NCBI GenBank assembly: GCA_025612375.1
Contig: JAAXKN010000004.1
Location: 1 to 64,000, forward strand
Direction: 5' to 3'
DNA length: 64,000 bases
Source of the DNA: Ignavibacteria bacterium
Lineage (GTDB): Bacteria > Bacteroidota > Ignavibacteria > Ignavibacteriales > SURF-24
The notes under the pieces were generated by a model, which saw nothing but the letters and a program-made list of their open reading frames with translations, did no database searches and was not told the origin of the DNA. Every line of letters begins with the position of its first letter. The stretch's first letter is position 1. The position numbers and the translations under genes are program-made. Below, piece by piece: positions 17,632 through 27,405 of the stretch.

Positions 17632-18495
17632 TTAAAATCCTGCTCTTTTGATCATCAAAGGGTCAATGGGTTTCATGGTCCCAATTTTGCGTTTTGCCGA
17701 AAATGCCAGTTCGTTTTCATCCTGCCTTTGAAGCGTTCCCTGAAACATATTTTCCATAGCCTTCCCTTTGAAGGTATGTTTTACCTGCTTATCACCTACA
17801 TTCCTGAGGATGCTGAATTCAAGAGAATCACCATCAAGTTTTGTATTCATAATCTGATAGGTTTCTTTTCCTACTTCAAGCGTCCCGTTAACCTTCTGGA
17901 ATTTCTGGTTAAGCGTGAGGGTGTAATTCTCATTAGACGTACCGTTGGGAATTACCCATTCCCATCTGCCGGAGGTGTTTGCGGGAATTTTCCAAAAATA
18001 CAATGTGCGCCCGTTAACCAGGTTGATCTGTTCAGGCTCCCACTCGTCCATGTCAAAACTATTAGACACAATCCTCGTGCCCGGTCTCAATTCATCGAAA
18101 AGCTTCGGACGGAGCTTAACGTTTATATCACTCAGGAGATACAGCGTTACGACAGTAGCTTTGCTTAAGTCGGTCTTGAAAAGGTTCTCTTGGCGGATCT
18201 CCACCTTATCCTTAACTCCGTTTGACTCCACGTTTTCCATGCTTTCCTTTACGCGCTGCGGATCGTTATCTACTCCCAGGCCATGGGCGCCGTATTTAGC
18301 TGCCGCTGTAACGACAATCCTTCCGTCCCCGCAGCCCAGGTCGTAGACTATGTCATCTTCACCAACATCTGCCAGTTTAAGCATTCCTTCGACGACCTCA
18401 TAGGGAGTCGGGACGAAAGGTACCTGAGAAAAACTTACATTCTGAATAAAAAACAGTGTCAGAATAAACAGATAATATTTTTTAACGTGTTTCAT
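17632..18495 (-). CDS. Signal-peptide-bearing class I SAM-methyltransferase-like protein
   Basis: A 287-residue protein. The start at 18495 is set by AGGAGGAG 6 bases upstream. The frame runs further but into the permease gene. A hydrophobic signal (about 8-23, ending SFSQ) precedes FVPTPYEVVEGML and a canonical SAM-binding motif I, VYDLGCGDGRIVV, with the acidic end of strand 2 at GVDNDP. A beta-rich C-terminal domain (about 180-280) follows. The pairing of an export signal with a SAM-binding domain is unexpected, because the periplasm is not known to hold SAM. Its ATG overlaps the TGA of the permease gene (ATGA), so the two are translationally coupled. The target is unknown. Confidence 0.82.
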   Translation of the reverse strand: MKHVKKYYLFILTLFFIQNVSFSQVPFVPTPYEVVEGMLKLADVGEDDIVYDLGCGDGRIVVTAAAKYGAHGLGVDNDPQRVKESMENVESNGVKDKVEIRQENLFKTDLSKATVVTLYLLSDINVKLRPKLFDELRPGTRIVSNSFDMDEWEPEQINLVNGRTLYFWKIPANTSGRWEWVIPNGTSNENYTLTLNQKFQKVNGTLEVGKETYQIMNTKLDGDSLEFSILRNVGDKQVKHTFKGKAMENMFQGTLQRQDENELAFSAKRKIGTMKPIDPLMIKRAGF

Positions 18496-19859
18496 AGTTG
18501 CTCCTCCTTTTCTTCGGAATTTTTTATGAATAAAAATGGTATTCCGGCAAATAAAACACATATGCCTATTAAGGCCCCGATACCCGTATAGCTTAAGCTT
18601 GAGTGAAGCATATAGGCTGCGCTTAAGCAGAACATGACAGGTACAACAGGGTACAATGGAACACTAAACGGGCGGAACGTAATTGGATCTTTATAGCGCA
18701 GAATAAAAAGAGTTACTCCAACAAGGAGAAAGAATAGCCAGAAGACAGGTGCCGTATATTCAACCATGGTAACAAAGCCGCTTCTTGTAAGGCTTCCAAG
18801 AATTATTAAAATAAAGGCAATCCCGCTCTGGAACAGGAATGCGTTTTGGGGGGATTTTTCATTACTGTTCCATTTGGAAAGAAAACGGAAGGTACTGAAA
18901 TCCCGTCCGAGGGCATAGTTCGTCCTGGCGCCCGTGATCATTACGGCGTTTACGGTGCTGAGGGCTGAGGCAGCAATTAAAAGGCTGATCAGTTTCACCC
19001 AGTCTTTGCCGAGTGCCCTTAGTACGAAGTCCGCTGCCACGGTTTCAGATGCGGAAACGTTCAAGAAGCCGAAACCTTTAAGTAAAGAAAAATTTATAAG
19101 GAGATAGACGAAAGTAATAAGTCCAATGCTGTAGAAAAGGACCTTAACTATTCCTTTCCTGCTTTTTACCTCGGCTGATATGTAAGCTGCCTCGTTCCAG
19201 CCTCCGTAGGTTAAAAGAATAAATATCATTGCCCTTCCAAACGCCAGGCTTGTTTCATCTGGAGCTTCACCTTCTGGGGCAGTAATGGCATTTAGCTCCT
19301 GAGGAGAAGGTGAGATAATGCCCGCGAAAACAATTATCATGATTCCGGCGAGCATTCCTGCAATCAGCGCCATCTGAAGCCTGCTGCTTGAAGGAAGTCC
19401 CAAGAGATTAACCCCTGTTAAGATGAGTACAGTTAAAGCAGCGTATATTGAAGATGAATATGTTCCCAGGCGGAGTGCTTCTGAAGCGTAGTCTCCAATA
19501 ATAAATGAAAGCATTACAATTGATCCGGTTTGAATGACCGTCATGCGTGCCCAGGCGAACAAAAATGCTATGCGTTTGCCGAAAGACTTTGTAAGAAAAT
19601 AATATTCTCCTCCGGCATTAGGGTAAGTGCTTGTAAGTTCTGCGTAGCAGAGAGCCCCGAGCAGCGATATAATTCCGCCCAGAAGCCAGAGGCCGAGAGT
19701 AATAATTTCACTGCCTGAATTTGCGGCAACAATTGAAGGGGTCTTGAAAATTCCGGGGCCAATTACCATCCCGCTTACAATTGCCACTCCTCCGGCGACG
19801 GAAATTTGTTTTGATGTAAGATGAAGTTCCCCTTTTATATTTCTTCCCGGTTCATGCAT
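18492..19859 (-). CDS. APC-superfamily amino acid permease
   Basis: A 455-residue inner-membrane transporter with about 12 hydrophobic helices. It belongs to the APC/LAT-like group: the N-terminal helix 1 motif GMVIGPGIF (substrate-binding glycine loop), YAELTSTYPNAGGEYYFL after helix 2, and a conserved GGWNEAAYISAEVK segment near helix 6. Such proteins take up or exchange amino acids; the exact substrate cannot be read. It is the first gene of a two-gene operon whose second gene, the methyltransferase-like protein, overlaps its stop by ATGA. Confidence 0.9.
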   Translation of the reverse strand: MHEPGRNIKGELHLTSKQISVAGGVAIVSGMVIGPGIFKTPSIVAANSGSEIITLGLWLLGGIISLLGALCYAELTSTYPNAGGEYYFLTKSFGKRIAFLFAWARMTVIQTGSIVMLSFIIGDYASEALRLGTYSSSIYAALTVLILTGVNLLGLPSSSRLQMALIAGMLAGIMIIVFAGIISPSPQELNAITAPEGEAPDETSLAFGRAMIFILLTYGGWNEAAYISAEVKSRKGIVKVLFYSIGLITFVYLLINFSLLKGFGFLNVSASETVAADFVLRALGKDWVKLISLLIAASALSTVNAVMITGARTNYALGRDFSTFRFLSKWNSNEKSPQNAFLFQSGIAFILIILGSLTRSGFVTMVEYTAPVFWLFFLLVGVTLFILRYKDPITFRPFSVPLYPVVPVMFCLSAAYMLHSSLSYTGIGALIGICVLFAGIPFLFIKNSEEKEEQL

Positions 19860-20213
19860 AAGATTAACCCGCAGAAATTTCTTAAAACCGATTCAGTCGA
19901 GAAAGGGAATAATCGCTTAAGGAGGATTTGAAAAGCGAATATAATTTAGGAAGCCATGCAGATGATTCAGATCAAAGTTACTTTTAGGTATTTTAAATAT
20001 TTCCCGGTCAATAGCAAGCGTCTTTCATTCCCCCATATGCTTTTGAAGTGTTGCGCGTGGCCATGTCTTAGAGAGCCTTGGGGTATCATAAAAAAATATC
20101 CGGACAAATTAAAATTTTCTTTCTTCAGAAAATAAAATAAGCTAATTTAAAGACCCGGTAACTTACTGCCGGAAGATGAAAAAGAACTTTTTACATTATC
20201 TATAGGAGTATAA
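19860..20213. other. Intergenic region, no gene seen
   Basis: 354 bases between the divergent APC permease and the small winged-helix gene. It is A/T-rich, with no frame of useful length and no clear RNA structure. It must carry both promoters; I could not place either with confidence. Confidence 0.5.
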
Positions 20214-20393
20214 ATGGAAGTAGCAGAGCAGGTACTGGAAACAATGAAAAAGGCACAGAAGCCTTTGTCGGCAGGTCAGATAGCCGAAATCTCAGGCATT
20301 GAAAGAAAAGAGGTTGACAAGGCCATGAAAAAATTAAAAACTGATGGGAAAATATCTTCCCCAAAGAACTGCTTCTGGGAACCCGCAAAGTAA
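20214..20393 (+). CDS. 59-residue winged-helix-like small protein
   Basis: A short gene with an AGGAG at 20204-20208, five bases before the ATG, and a strong terminator after the stop. The product reads like a minimal winged helix-turn-helix: helix 1 ([11 protein letters not shown]), a turn with [12 protein letters not shown] (helix 2), recognition helix [11 protein letters not shown] and a wing ([14 protein letters not shown]). It has no other domain. It could be a DNA-binding regulator or a DNA-associated adaptor. The sequence pattern is clear but the family is not certain. The DUF488 gene follows after the terminator and is probably separate. Confidence 0.75.
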   Translation: MEVAEQVLETMKKAQKPLSAGQIAEISGIERKEVDKAMKKLKTDGKISSPKNCFWEPAK

Positions 20394-20417
20394 GCAGTTT
20401 TTATCTTAATTCTTAAT

Positions 20418-20450
20418 AAAGCCGCCCGCACTGTGCCGGGCGGCTTTATT
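20418..20450 (+). terminator. Intrinsic terminator
   Basis: GCCGCCCG / CGGGCGGC, an 8-bp stem with an 8-base loop, followed by TTTATT, 27 bases after the small winged-helix gene. Confidence 0.85.
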
Positions 20451-20520
20451 CTAAAACCTATCTCCATTTCTTTTCTCCGTCTTTCTTTTTATCTTCATTC
20501 ATAACAGCCCGGAAATTGGT

Positions 20521-20859
20521 ATGGTAAAGCTTAAACGAATATATGAAGAATACGACGAGGAGGACGGCTTTAGAATCCTTGTCGACCGCCTGTGGCCAAG
20601 GGGGATAAAAAAAGAAGGCTCACACGTTGACCTATGGCTTAAGGAACTGGGGCCGAGCAGCGAACTCAGGAAGTGGTTTAATCACGATCCGGCAAAGTGG
20701 CAGGAGTTCAAAAAGAAGTACCGCAGTGAACTCTCTGGTAAAAAAGATCTATTAAGTGAAATCCGTAATGCTGAAAAGGAAAACAAGACTGTAACTCTCC
20801 TCTACGGGGCAAAGGATACTGAACATAACCAGGCAGTGGTAATTGCCGGAATGCTATGA
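20521..20859 (+). CDS. DUF488 family protein
   Basis: A 112-residue protein of the DUF488 (YeaO-like) family, recognised by the near-invariant VDRLWPRGIKK block (residues 21-31), the central WF.HDP.KW..F..RY motif (LRKWFNHDPAKWQEF) and the C-terminal TLLYGAKDTEHNQAVV. No enzymatic role is firmly established for the family. It is cytoplasmic, with a weak ribosome-binding site. Its neighbours give no clue. Confidence 0.92.
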   Translation: MVKLKRIYEEYDEEDGFRILVDRLWPRGIKKEGSHVDLWLKELGPSSELRKWFNHDPAKWQEFKKKYRSELSGKKDLLSEIRNAEKENKTVTLLYGAKDTEHNQAVVIAGML

Positions 20860-20956
20860 AAATTTTAAGCCGCAGAGCAGTTTCATAACTGCAGGAATTA
20901 TATATTTGTATAATTAATCTGAATGAGCTTTCATTTTTACCGGGGAGGAAAGATAA

Positions 20957-23809
20957 ATGTATAATGCCTTATTTATAGCTCTGCTTTTAATTGCTGCTTT
21001 TCTGTTTTTTACAGGAGCAAAAAGACAGGAAAAGGGAAGAATGCTGCTTGGCGCCGTAATTGCAGCCCTCACGATCTTCTTTTTCTGGTTTATGGATTTC
21101 TGGGGAGAGGCGCTGTGGTACGAAAGCCTCGGCTACGGCGACCGGTTCTGGATTATTAATTCCTCAAATATCGGCTTCGGCGTACTTGGAGCCATTCTGG
21201 GCTACATCTTAATTTACGTTCTGATGCTTTCAATTCCACGAAGGAATAAAACCGTCCACATAGCTGCCCGTGTGCTGGGACTTGTCATGGGCGGGCTCTG
21301 GGGATATTCCAACTGGGAGGTGATCCTTAAATTCTTCAACAGGGTAGATACCGGAATTCGTGAGCCCATACTTGGACAAGACGTAGGCTTCTACCTGTTC
21401 TCGCTTCCTTTTTATGATTCCATTTACTGGCTCTTCATGCTTTCCTCGACAGTTGCGCTTATTGCAGCACTCGTCGTTTCATTTACGCGTTTCAGGGAGA
21501 ATAATATCTTCCTTTATTTCCCGTATGAAATTGAAATAAACAGCGCCGGATGGTCGAGCCCGTTATTCCTTACTTCTTCCGTCTTTGTCCTTGCTCTTGC
21601 CGTGGGAAGATATTTAGAGCGCTATCACCTTATGTTTTCCTCCACAGGAGTAGTTGCAGGACCGGGCTGGACGGATGTAAACATTCTTCTTCCGGCATAT
21701 GCAGTTGTAATTGTTTTACTCGTTATTATCGGTTTATTGTTATTAGTGCCCTACACGCGCCGCAAGGCAGGGGAGTTTTATTCGAGGAAGTTCCGCAAGT
21801 TTTCCGACCGCCCATATATTGGCGTGCTTGCGGTGCCGGCCGTTCTTATTGCGGCAATCTGGATTATAGCCTTTGGAGCACTTCCGCAAATTTTTCAGTG
21901 GCTCGTGGTTGAACCAAACGAAATAACATTCGAACGCCCGTATATACAGAACAACATAAAGTTTACACGCATGGCTTTCGGGCTGGATAATATGGAGGAA
22001 AAGGAATACCCCCTTACAGGATCATTTACACAGCAGACTGTTCAGAATAATCCAAATATCTTTAATAACGTCCGGCTCTGGGACTGGAAGGCTCTCGACG
22101 CTGTCTACAGGCAGTTTCAGTCGATCCGCCTTTATTATGAGTTTTCTGACGTTGACGTGGACCGCTATAATATTGACGGTAAAATGAGGCAGGTTATGGT
22201 CTCCGGCCGCGAGATTAATCTGGACAACCTGCCGCCTCAGAGCCAGACCTTCGTCAACAAAAGATTCCAGTACACTCACGGCTACGGAATCACAATGGCA
22301 GCCGTTAATGAATTTACGGAGCAGGGGCTGCCGCACCTTTTAATAAAGGATATTCCGCCGGTCAGCGAATCACCTTCTCTCAAGGTCAGCCAGCCGCAGA
22401 TCTATTTTGGAGAGGAAACGAACTCGCCCGTTGTTGTAAACACCAAGGCGAAGGAGTTTGACTACCCCAGCGGCGAGGATAATGTCTATACAAAATATTC
22501 GGGCAAAGGAGGAGTTGAGCTATCAAACTTCTGGAGGAAATTCCTTTACGGGTGGAAGTTCGACGGGACCAATTTCCTCTTCTCAGACTATCCCACAACC
22601 CAAAGCCGCCTCATGTTTCACCGCCAGGTGCAGGAGAGGGTAAAGCTGCTTGCCCCGTTCCTTAATTTTGATAAGGATGCCTATATAGTCCTTGCCAACG
22701 GGAGACTTTACTGGATGCTGGATGCTTATACCACCTCGGGCAACTACCCGTACAGCCAGCCCTTTTCAGCTCAGGAAAATATTCCCTATAAGGAAGGCAA
22801 CGAGACAAGAAACCTCACTACGGATTTCAGCTCTTATCTGGAAGGTGCAAATTATATCCGCAATTCCGTTAAAGCTGTTGTTGATGCATACGACGGAACG
22901 GTGAACTTCTATATTATGGACAAGAAAGACCCTATAATTAAGGTCTGGAGCAAAATATTCCCTCATCTTTTCAAGTCACGTGAGGAGATGCCTAAGGAAA
23001 TTCTGAACCACTTGCGTTATCCCATGGAAATGCTTCTGACTCAGGGCATAGTTTATGCAAAATATCATATGACAGATCCTACGGTCTTCTACAACCAGGA
23101 GGACCTCTGGGTCAGGGCGACGGCAAAATATTATAACGAGGTGCAGCCGGTAGATCCATACTATATAATGTGGCAGGTACCGGGCTCAGACAAGCAGCAG
23201 TTTGTCCTGATGCTTCCATTTACTCCCAAGAACCGGCAGGTGCTTATCGGATGGATTGCAGGAATGTGCGACCCTGAAAATTACGGGCGATTTATCTCGT
23301 ACCAGTTCCCAAAGGATCAGACTGTGCTTGGACCTCAGCAGGTGGAAACGAAAATTGACCAGGACAGCTACTTGTCAGGACAGCTTACGCTCTGGGATCA
23401 GCACGGTTCAAAGGTGATACGCGGAAATGTACTGGCGATCCCGGTAAATAACACACTTTTTTATGTTGAACCGATCTACCTGCAGGCAGAAACAGCAGCT
23501 TATCCAGAGCTGAGGCTTGTGGTTGTAATGCATCAGGAAAATATGAGTTATGCAAAAACCTTTGAGGATGCCTTAGGCGGACTATTCAGCCGCTCGCCCC
23601 AGCCGCCTCCTGCCGAGACTGCTTCAAGCGGCACTAAGCCTCAGGCGGCGCAGCAGCAGGCTCCCAGTATGCAGGCGCAGATTAAAACTGCCAATGATGC
23701 CTTTAACAATTATCTGAGGCTTCAGGGAGAGAAGAAATTTCCTGAGGCGGCCAGGGAACTTGAAAGACTGCAGCAGACGCTGCAGACACTTTCAAATCAG
23801 GCCAAATAA
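20957..23809 (+). CDS. UPF0182 family membrane protein
   Basis: A 950-residue protein of the UPF0182 family. Seven hydrophobic helices occupy about residues 1-310, beginning MYNALFIALLLIA and including WFMDFWGEALWYESLGYGDRF-type loops and GVGFYLFSLPFY-like conserved segments. A long extracytoplasmic domain follows (about 310-890; ERPYIQNNIKFTRMAFGL, typical of the family). A Pro/Gln-rich linker and a helical tail (QIKTANDAFNNYLRLQGE) end it. The function is unknown. GGGGAGGAAAG precedes the ATG. Confidence 0.93.
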   Translation: MYNALFIALLLIAAFLFFTGAKRQEKGRMLLGAVIAALTIFFFWFMDFWGEALWYESLGYGDRFWIINSSNIGFGVLGAILGYILIYVLMLSIPRRNKTVHIAARVLGLVMGGLWGYSNWEVILKFFNRVDTGIREPILGQDVGFYLFSLPFYDSIYWLFMLSSTVALIAALVVSFTRFRENNIFLYFPYEIEINSAGWSSPLFLTSSVFVLALAVGRYLERYHLMFSSTGVVAGPGWTDVNILLPAYAVVIVLLVIIGLLLLVPYTRRKAGEFYSRKFRKFSDRPYIGVLAVPAVLIAAIWIIAFGALPQIFQWLVVEPNEITFERPYIQNNIKFTRMAFGLDNMEEKEYPLTGSFTQQTVQNNPNIFNNVRLWDWKALDAVYRQFQSIRLYYEFSDVDVDRYNIDGKMRQVMVSGREINLDNLPPQSQTFVNKRFQYTHGYGITMAAVNEFTEQGLPHLLIKDIPPVSESPSLKVSQPQIYFGEETNSPVVVNTKAKEFDYPSGEDNVYTKYSGKGGVELSNFWRKFLYGWKFDGTNFLFSDYPTTQSRLMFHRQVQERVKLLAPFLNFDKDAYIVLANGRLYWMLDAYTTSGNYPYSQPFSAQENIPYKEGNETRNLTTDFSSYLEGANYIRNSVKAVVDAYDGTVNFYIMDKKDPIIKVWSKIFPHLFKSREEMPKEILNHLRYPMEMLLTQGIVYAKYHMTDPTVFYNQEDLWVRATAKYYNEVQPVDPYYIMWQVPGSDKQQFVLMLPFTPKNRQVLIGWIAGMCDPENYGRFISYQFPKDQTVLGPQQVETKIDQDSYLSGQLTLWDQHGSKVIRGNVLAIPVNNTLFYVEPIYLQAETAAYPELRLVVVMHQENMSYAKTFEDALGGLFSRSPQPPPAETASSGTKPQAAQQQAPSMQAQIKTANDAFNNYLRLQGEKKFPEAARELERLQQTLQTLSNQAK

Positions 23810-23839
23810 TTATGGATTTATGAAACAGAGGCTGAAGGT

Positions 23840-24994
23840 TCAGGATTCTAAAAGTATTTTCTTTAGTTCCCGGATGTTCAGCTCTGTTTCAAGCCCGTCT
23901 TTGTGCCAGTGTTTTTTGCAGCCGCAAAAGTCCAGAATGACGCACTGGGCGGGTACATCGTAGCGTTTGAGCTCCCAGCCTCCTTCAACAAGAGTTGTAA
24001 TGCAGGCCGATGCAATTACTCCCCGGCTTGGGGCACTCTCACGCGGCCCCCAGAGCGAAAGGTCGGATGCATGGGGAATGACGTAAACTTCAAAATTATA
24101 CTTCCTTCCCATCTCGCGGATCTGGTTAACGCGGCAGCCTGCAAGGCAGCCTTCACAGCGCAGCCCTCCCGGGACCTTTGTGGCTTCACACTCTTCAGCC
24201 GGGCGGCCTCTCATGCAGCCGGGAAGCAGAACGGCTTTAGTCTCCGTATTCTGAAAATCTTTCCTGAATGCCCTGTTCATCAGCTCTGCTCCGGCCATGT
24301 TAAGATGATACTCTGCACGCGAGCGCGTGCAGGAAATCCGGTCCTCACGCCACATGTAATGATTAAATGATTTTCTTAAGAAACCTTCCACATTTTCCGT
24401 GTATTTGCCAAGCGCCTTGAGTGAGCTTTCCTGAAACCACAGGGTGAAATTGTATATGGTTTGAAAAATAACCTGCAGTTCCTCCTTGCTCTTAGTCTGC
24501 CAGTAAGCCCTCCAGAGAATGAATCGCAGTGCCTGCTCGCGGAATTCCCCCGTTGCTTCGAACCATTTGCAGACGTGGTCTATCTGGTTTAAGGTCGGAA
24601 GTGAATGTTCTTTGGATCGTGACTTCTGCGGCAGAAGAAAAAGAGTGGTGAGGAGGCCCCGGGCTATGTCAATATATGGTTTTACCTTCTGATGCCTTTT
24701 GCGCCACTCCGACATATGGGAAAGTGTTACAAAAGGTGCAGCGTGGACTTTGAGTGCAACGTGAGCGTAAGTCTGCCACAATACTCCAAAACTGATCAGT
24801 TCAAGAAGATATTCCTCATCTTCACGGATTTCTTCGAGCTTGTATTTCTTCAGATATTCTTTAAAATCTTTAATGAGCGGCAGAAGGGAATCCTCAGACT
24901 TTATTAAAACCTCGTCAGCAAACCTGCTTACAGTTTTATAGTACTCCTGCGAATTTTTATCCCCGCATCTGAGAGAATATGTGATAGTTTCCAT
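23840..24994 (-). CDS. DUF116 domain protein, cysteine-rich C-terminus
   Basis: A 384-residue protein. I prefer the ATG at 24994, preceded by AGGGGGAT, over the in-frame ATG at 25018. The N-terminal two thirds are helical with many aromatic residues. The C-terminal DUF116 part carries a dense cysteine set (LPGCMRG, EECEATK, GLRCEGCLAGCRVNQI, then FCGCKKHWHKDG). This suggests binding of a metal or iron-sulfur cluster, as proposed for the family, though no activity is known. No signal peptide is seen. It is monocistronic, facing the UPF0182 gene tail-to-tail. Confidence 0.85.
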   Translation of the reverse strand: METITYSLRCGDKNSQEYYKTVSRFADEVLIKSEDSLLPLIKDFKEYLKKYKLEEIREDEEYLLELISFGVLWQTYAHVALKVHAAPFVTLSHMSEWRKRHQKVKPYIDIARGLLTTLFLLPQKSRSKEHSLPTLNQIDHVCKWFEATGEFREQALRFILWRAYWQTKSKEELQVIFQTIYNFTLWFQESSLKALGKYTENVEGFLRKSFNHYMWREDRISCTRSRAEYHLNMAGAELMNRAFRKDFQNTETKAVLLPGCMRGRPAEECEATKVPGGLRCEGCLAGCRVNQIREMGRKYNFEVYVIPHASDLSLWGPRESAPSRGVIASACITTLVEGGWELKRYDVPAQCVILDFCGCKKHWHKDGLETELNIRELKKILLES

Positions 24995-25099
24995 GAATAT
25001 CCCCCTGTAAAAATTCAATAATCACTTCAGGGAAATATAATTAAATTTGGGTTTGTTTCAACGGTGAAAGTTTTCTTCTGGGAGAAGTTCCGGAGATAT

Positions 25100-25133
25100 A
25101 AAGCCCCTGAAAAAGAATTTCTCAGGGGTTTTT
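25100..25133 (-). terminator. Hairpin terminator of the GH97 gene
   Basis: CCCCTGA / TCAGGGG, a 7-bp stem with an 11-base loop, 27 bases past the minus-strand GH97 stop and before the DUF116 start. Confidence 0.7.
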
Positions 25134-25154
25134 CAGTAATTGTTAATTTGGCGG

Positions 25155-27173
25155 TTATTTAGCAGGAGTTAAAATTCCAGCCCATCCTCCTCCGGGTGCA
25201 AGTTTTATCTTTAATGTTTCTGAAGATTTAATGTCCTTATTGCCAAATTTATAGTCTGAGGCATGGCGGTTTGCATTAACCCCGTCCTCAATGTATTCAA
25301 GTCTGTAGCTCCCAGCCTCAAGAAATGAAAGCGGGATTTCAAGCTCCCGGCTATTCCAGTCCGTCATTGCACCAATGTACCAGGAGCTGCCGCTTTTTCT
25401 TGCAACAGACACATATTCTCCTGCCTGGGAACTGAGCCCCACGGTTTTATCCCAGACTGAGGGCATGCGTGAAATGAAACGTGTATAAGCCGAATCTTTC
25501 ATATAATTTGAAGGATTATCCGAAAACATCTGCAAGGGGCTTGTAAATACCACGTACATTGCCGCCTGATGGCATCGTGTCCCCTGGCTCATCGGTTCAG
25601 AGAATATTGCGCGGAAATCGTCCTTGTTTGCGTTTATCATTGCGCCCGGCGTAAAATCCATGGGTCCTGCGGCCATCCTTGTAAATGGGAGTGTAACGTC
25701 GTGCGTGGGGGTGACGTCTGTACTCCACTTATCGTGTTCCAGACCCTTTACACCTTCCTGCGAAAGGACGTTCGGATATTTGCGGTTAAGTCCCGAAGGC
25801 TTGTACGCCCCATGAAAATCTACAGCAAGTTTTCTTTTAGCAGCCTCATTGGCTGTGCGTTCATAGAAGTTTACCATATACTGGTCGCCCCTTTGCATGA
25901 AGTCGACTTTAATTCCCTTAACACCCCAGGAAGCAAACTGGTCCAGAACCTGTGTTATATTTTCGTCGAGCGCATTCCAGAGGACCCATAGTATAAGACC
26001 GACGTTTTTCTTTTGGGCATACTGAATAAGTTCCGGAAGGTCAAGTTCCGGTACGGTATGCAGAAGGTCGTGGCTCGAACGTGACCACCCCTCATCCAGA
26101 ATCACATATTCCAGGCCAAATCTGGAGGCGAAATCAATATAATACTTATATGTGTTTGTATTAATTCCGGAGGGGAAACTGACGTTATATATATTGCGGT
26201 CATTCCACCAGTCCCATGCAACCCTGCCAGGCTTGATCCAGTTCGTATTTTCAATTTCGTTAGGGCTTGAGAGTTTATAGACGAGGTCACATTCAAGCAG
26301 GTCTTTGTCGTCGGGTGCAACAGCAATAACGCGCCAGGGGAAAGTTCTTCTGCCTTTTACAACTGCTATATAATCGGCAAGTTTTGTTATGTCGTCATCC
26401 CTGTCGTTAACGTGGTTAAGTGCAAGCGTGACTTTGGGAAAGGCCGGCCTGAAGGCTGCAGCTCCTGTTCCATAGAGGAACATGTTGGGATAGTCGTAAA
26501 GGTCAGCTTCAGTTATAAGAATCTTAGTTTTGTTTTCAGTAGAAAGAAGGACAGGGAGTGAACAGAACTGTGTATCTTTTATTGCCAGAAGATGCGTGTC
26601 CTTATATGAACGTTCATAATGGGATACAAAGTCCCAGAGCTCTTCTTCGGGAAAGAAGACCCTGTAGTCGCCGGCAAAATTGAACCTGGCATTTTCCCAT
26701 TCCACGGTTATCTCCTTGTCGGGGAAGTCTGTAATAAACCTGTAGGCCATTCCGTCGTCGTAAGCCCTGAAGGCCAGGCTGTAATTCCCCTTGAAGTTTA
26801 TTAAGAGCTCATTGCAGTTATTTTTAATTATCTTATTCTTAACGGGTACAACCGCTTCAATTGTTTCATTTATTGTATTTTTCTTTGTCCCTTTAACTGA
26901 AGTGTTTTTACCCAGCTGCATCCCATTTTTCAGCCTCATTGAAACAGGGCTCGGGTTAATCAGGTTTTTTCCGTCCAGTAAAACGGAAAAAATTACGCTG
27001 TCCTTAGTTGAGACTGTAACTGTCAGTCTACCATTGGGTGACTTAACGGAATAATCCTCACCCGAGGCGGTGCTGAAAAGAAGAATAGAAAACAGAATGG
27101 TGTACTTTGAAATAAGTGAAGCCCCAGGGTGCTTAAGGAAGAGAAAGCAATCTGCAGTTTTCTTTGAAAACAT
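25155..27173 (-). CDS. GH97 family glycoside hydrolase
   Basis: A 672-residue exported glycosidase of family GH97, which includes alpha-glucosidases (inverting) and alpha-galactosidases (retaining). A signal segment covers about 20-38. The N-terminal beta-sandwich starts at YSVKSPNGRLTVTV. The (beta/alpha)8 barrel contains YVILDEGWS, GLILWVLWN and GIKVDFMQRGD with D423, then VDFHGAYKP..L and EGVKGLEHDK. The C-terminal sheet domain is SYRLEYIEDG. An Asp at KVDF is the nucleophile position in retaining members, so I lean to an alpha-galactosidase-type enzyme. There is no SusCD pair next to it. The upstream 230 bases have no gene. Confidence 0.9.
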   Translation of the reverse strand: MFSKKTADCFLFLKHPGASLISKYTILFSILLFSTASGEDYSVKSPNGRLTVTVSTKDSVIFSVLLDGKNLINPSPVSMRLKNGMQLGKNTSVKGTKKNTINETIEAVVPVKNKIIKNNCNELLINFKGNYSLAFRAYDDGMAYRFITDFPDKEITVEWENARFNFAGDYRVFFPEEELWDFVSHYERSYKDTHLLAIKDTQFCSLPVLLSTENKTKILITEADLYDYPNMFLYGTGAAAFRPAFPKVTLALNHVNDRDDDITKLADYIAVVKGRRTFPWRVIAVAPDDKDLLECDLVYKLSSPNEIENTNWIKPGRVAWDWWNDRNIYNVSFPSGINTNTYKYYIDFASRFGLEYVILDEGWSRSSHDLLHTVPELDLPELIQYAQKKNVGLILWVLWNALDENITQVLDQFASWGVKGIKVDFMQRGDQYMVNFYERTANEAAKRKLAVDFHGAYKPSGLNRKYPNVLSQEGVKGLEHDKWSTDVTPTHDVTLPFTRMAAGPMDFTPGAMINANKDDFRAIFSEPMSQGTRCHQAAMYVVFTSPLQMFSDNPSNYMKDSAYTRFISRMPSVWDKTVGLSSQAGEYVSVARKSGSSWYIGAMTDWNSRELEIPLSFLEAGSYRLEYIEDGVNANRHASDYKFGNKDIKSSETLKIKLAPGGGWAGILTPAK

Positions 27174-27319
27174 AATGAGCTCCCATTAATGAATTTTAAT
27201 AATATATAAATTCAAAAGTTACAGGGGATTATTACAGATAAAATTCAGGAAGGAATATAAAATAAAAAAGATAAACTTCATATTTAAAATATTTGCAGCG
27301 CGATCTGATTAAGAAAGCT

Positions 27320-27353
27320 GAATTGCCGCGAGCTTTAGCCTTCGCGGCAATTC
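27320..27353 (-). terminator. Long perfect hairpin terminator
   Basis: GAATTGCCGCGA pairs perfectly (12 bp) with TCGCGGCAATTC around a 10-base loop, about 50 bases beyond the stop of the minus-strand BNR-type surface protein gene. Confidence 0.75.
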
Positions 27354-27405
27354 AAAAGAGAAATAGGCAAAAAAGCATAAATGCCCGGGCCTTCTCACTG
27401 AATGG

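Noticed and set aside
17728-18346. Plus-strand frames antisense to the methyltransferase-like gene
   Set aside because: They are shadows of the minus-strand coding frame, which has clear motifs and a strong ribosome-binding site.
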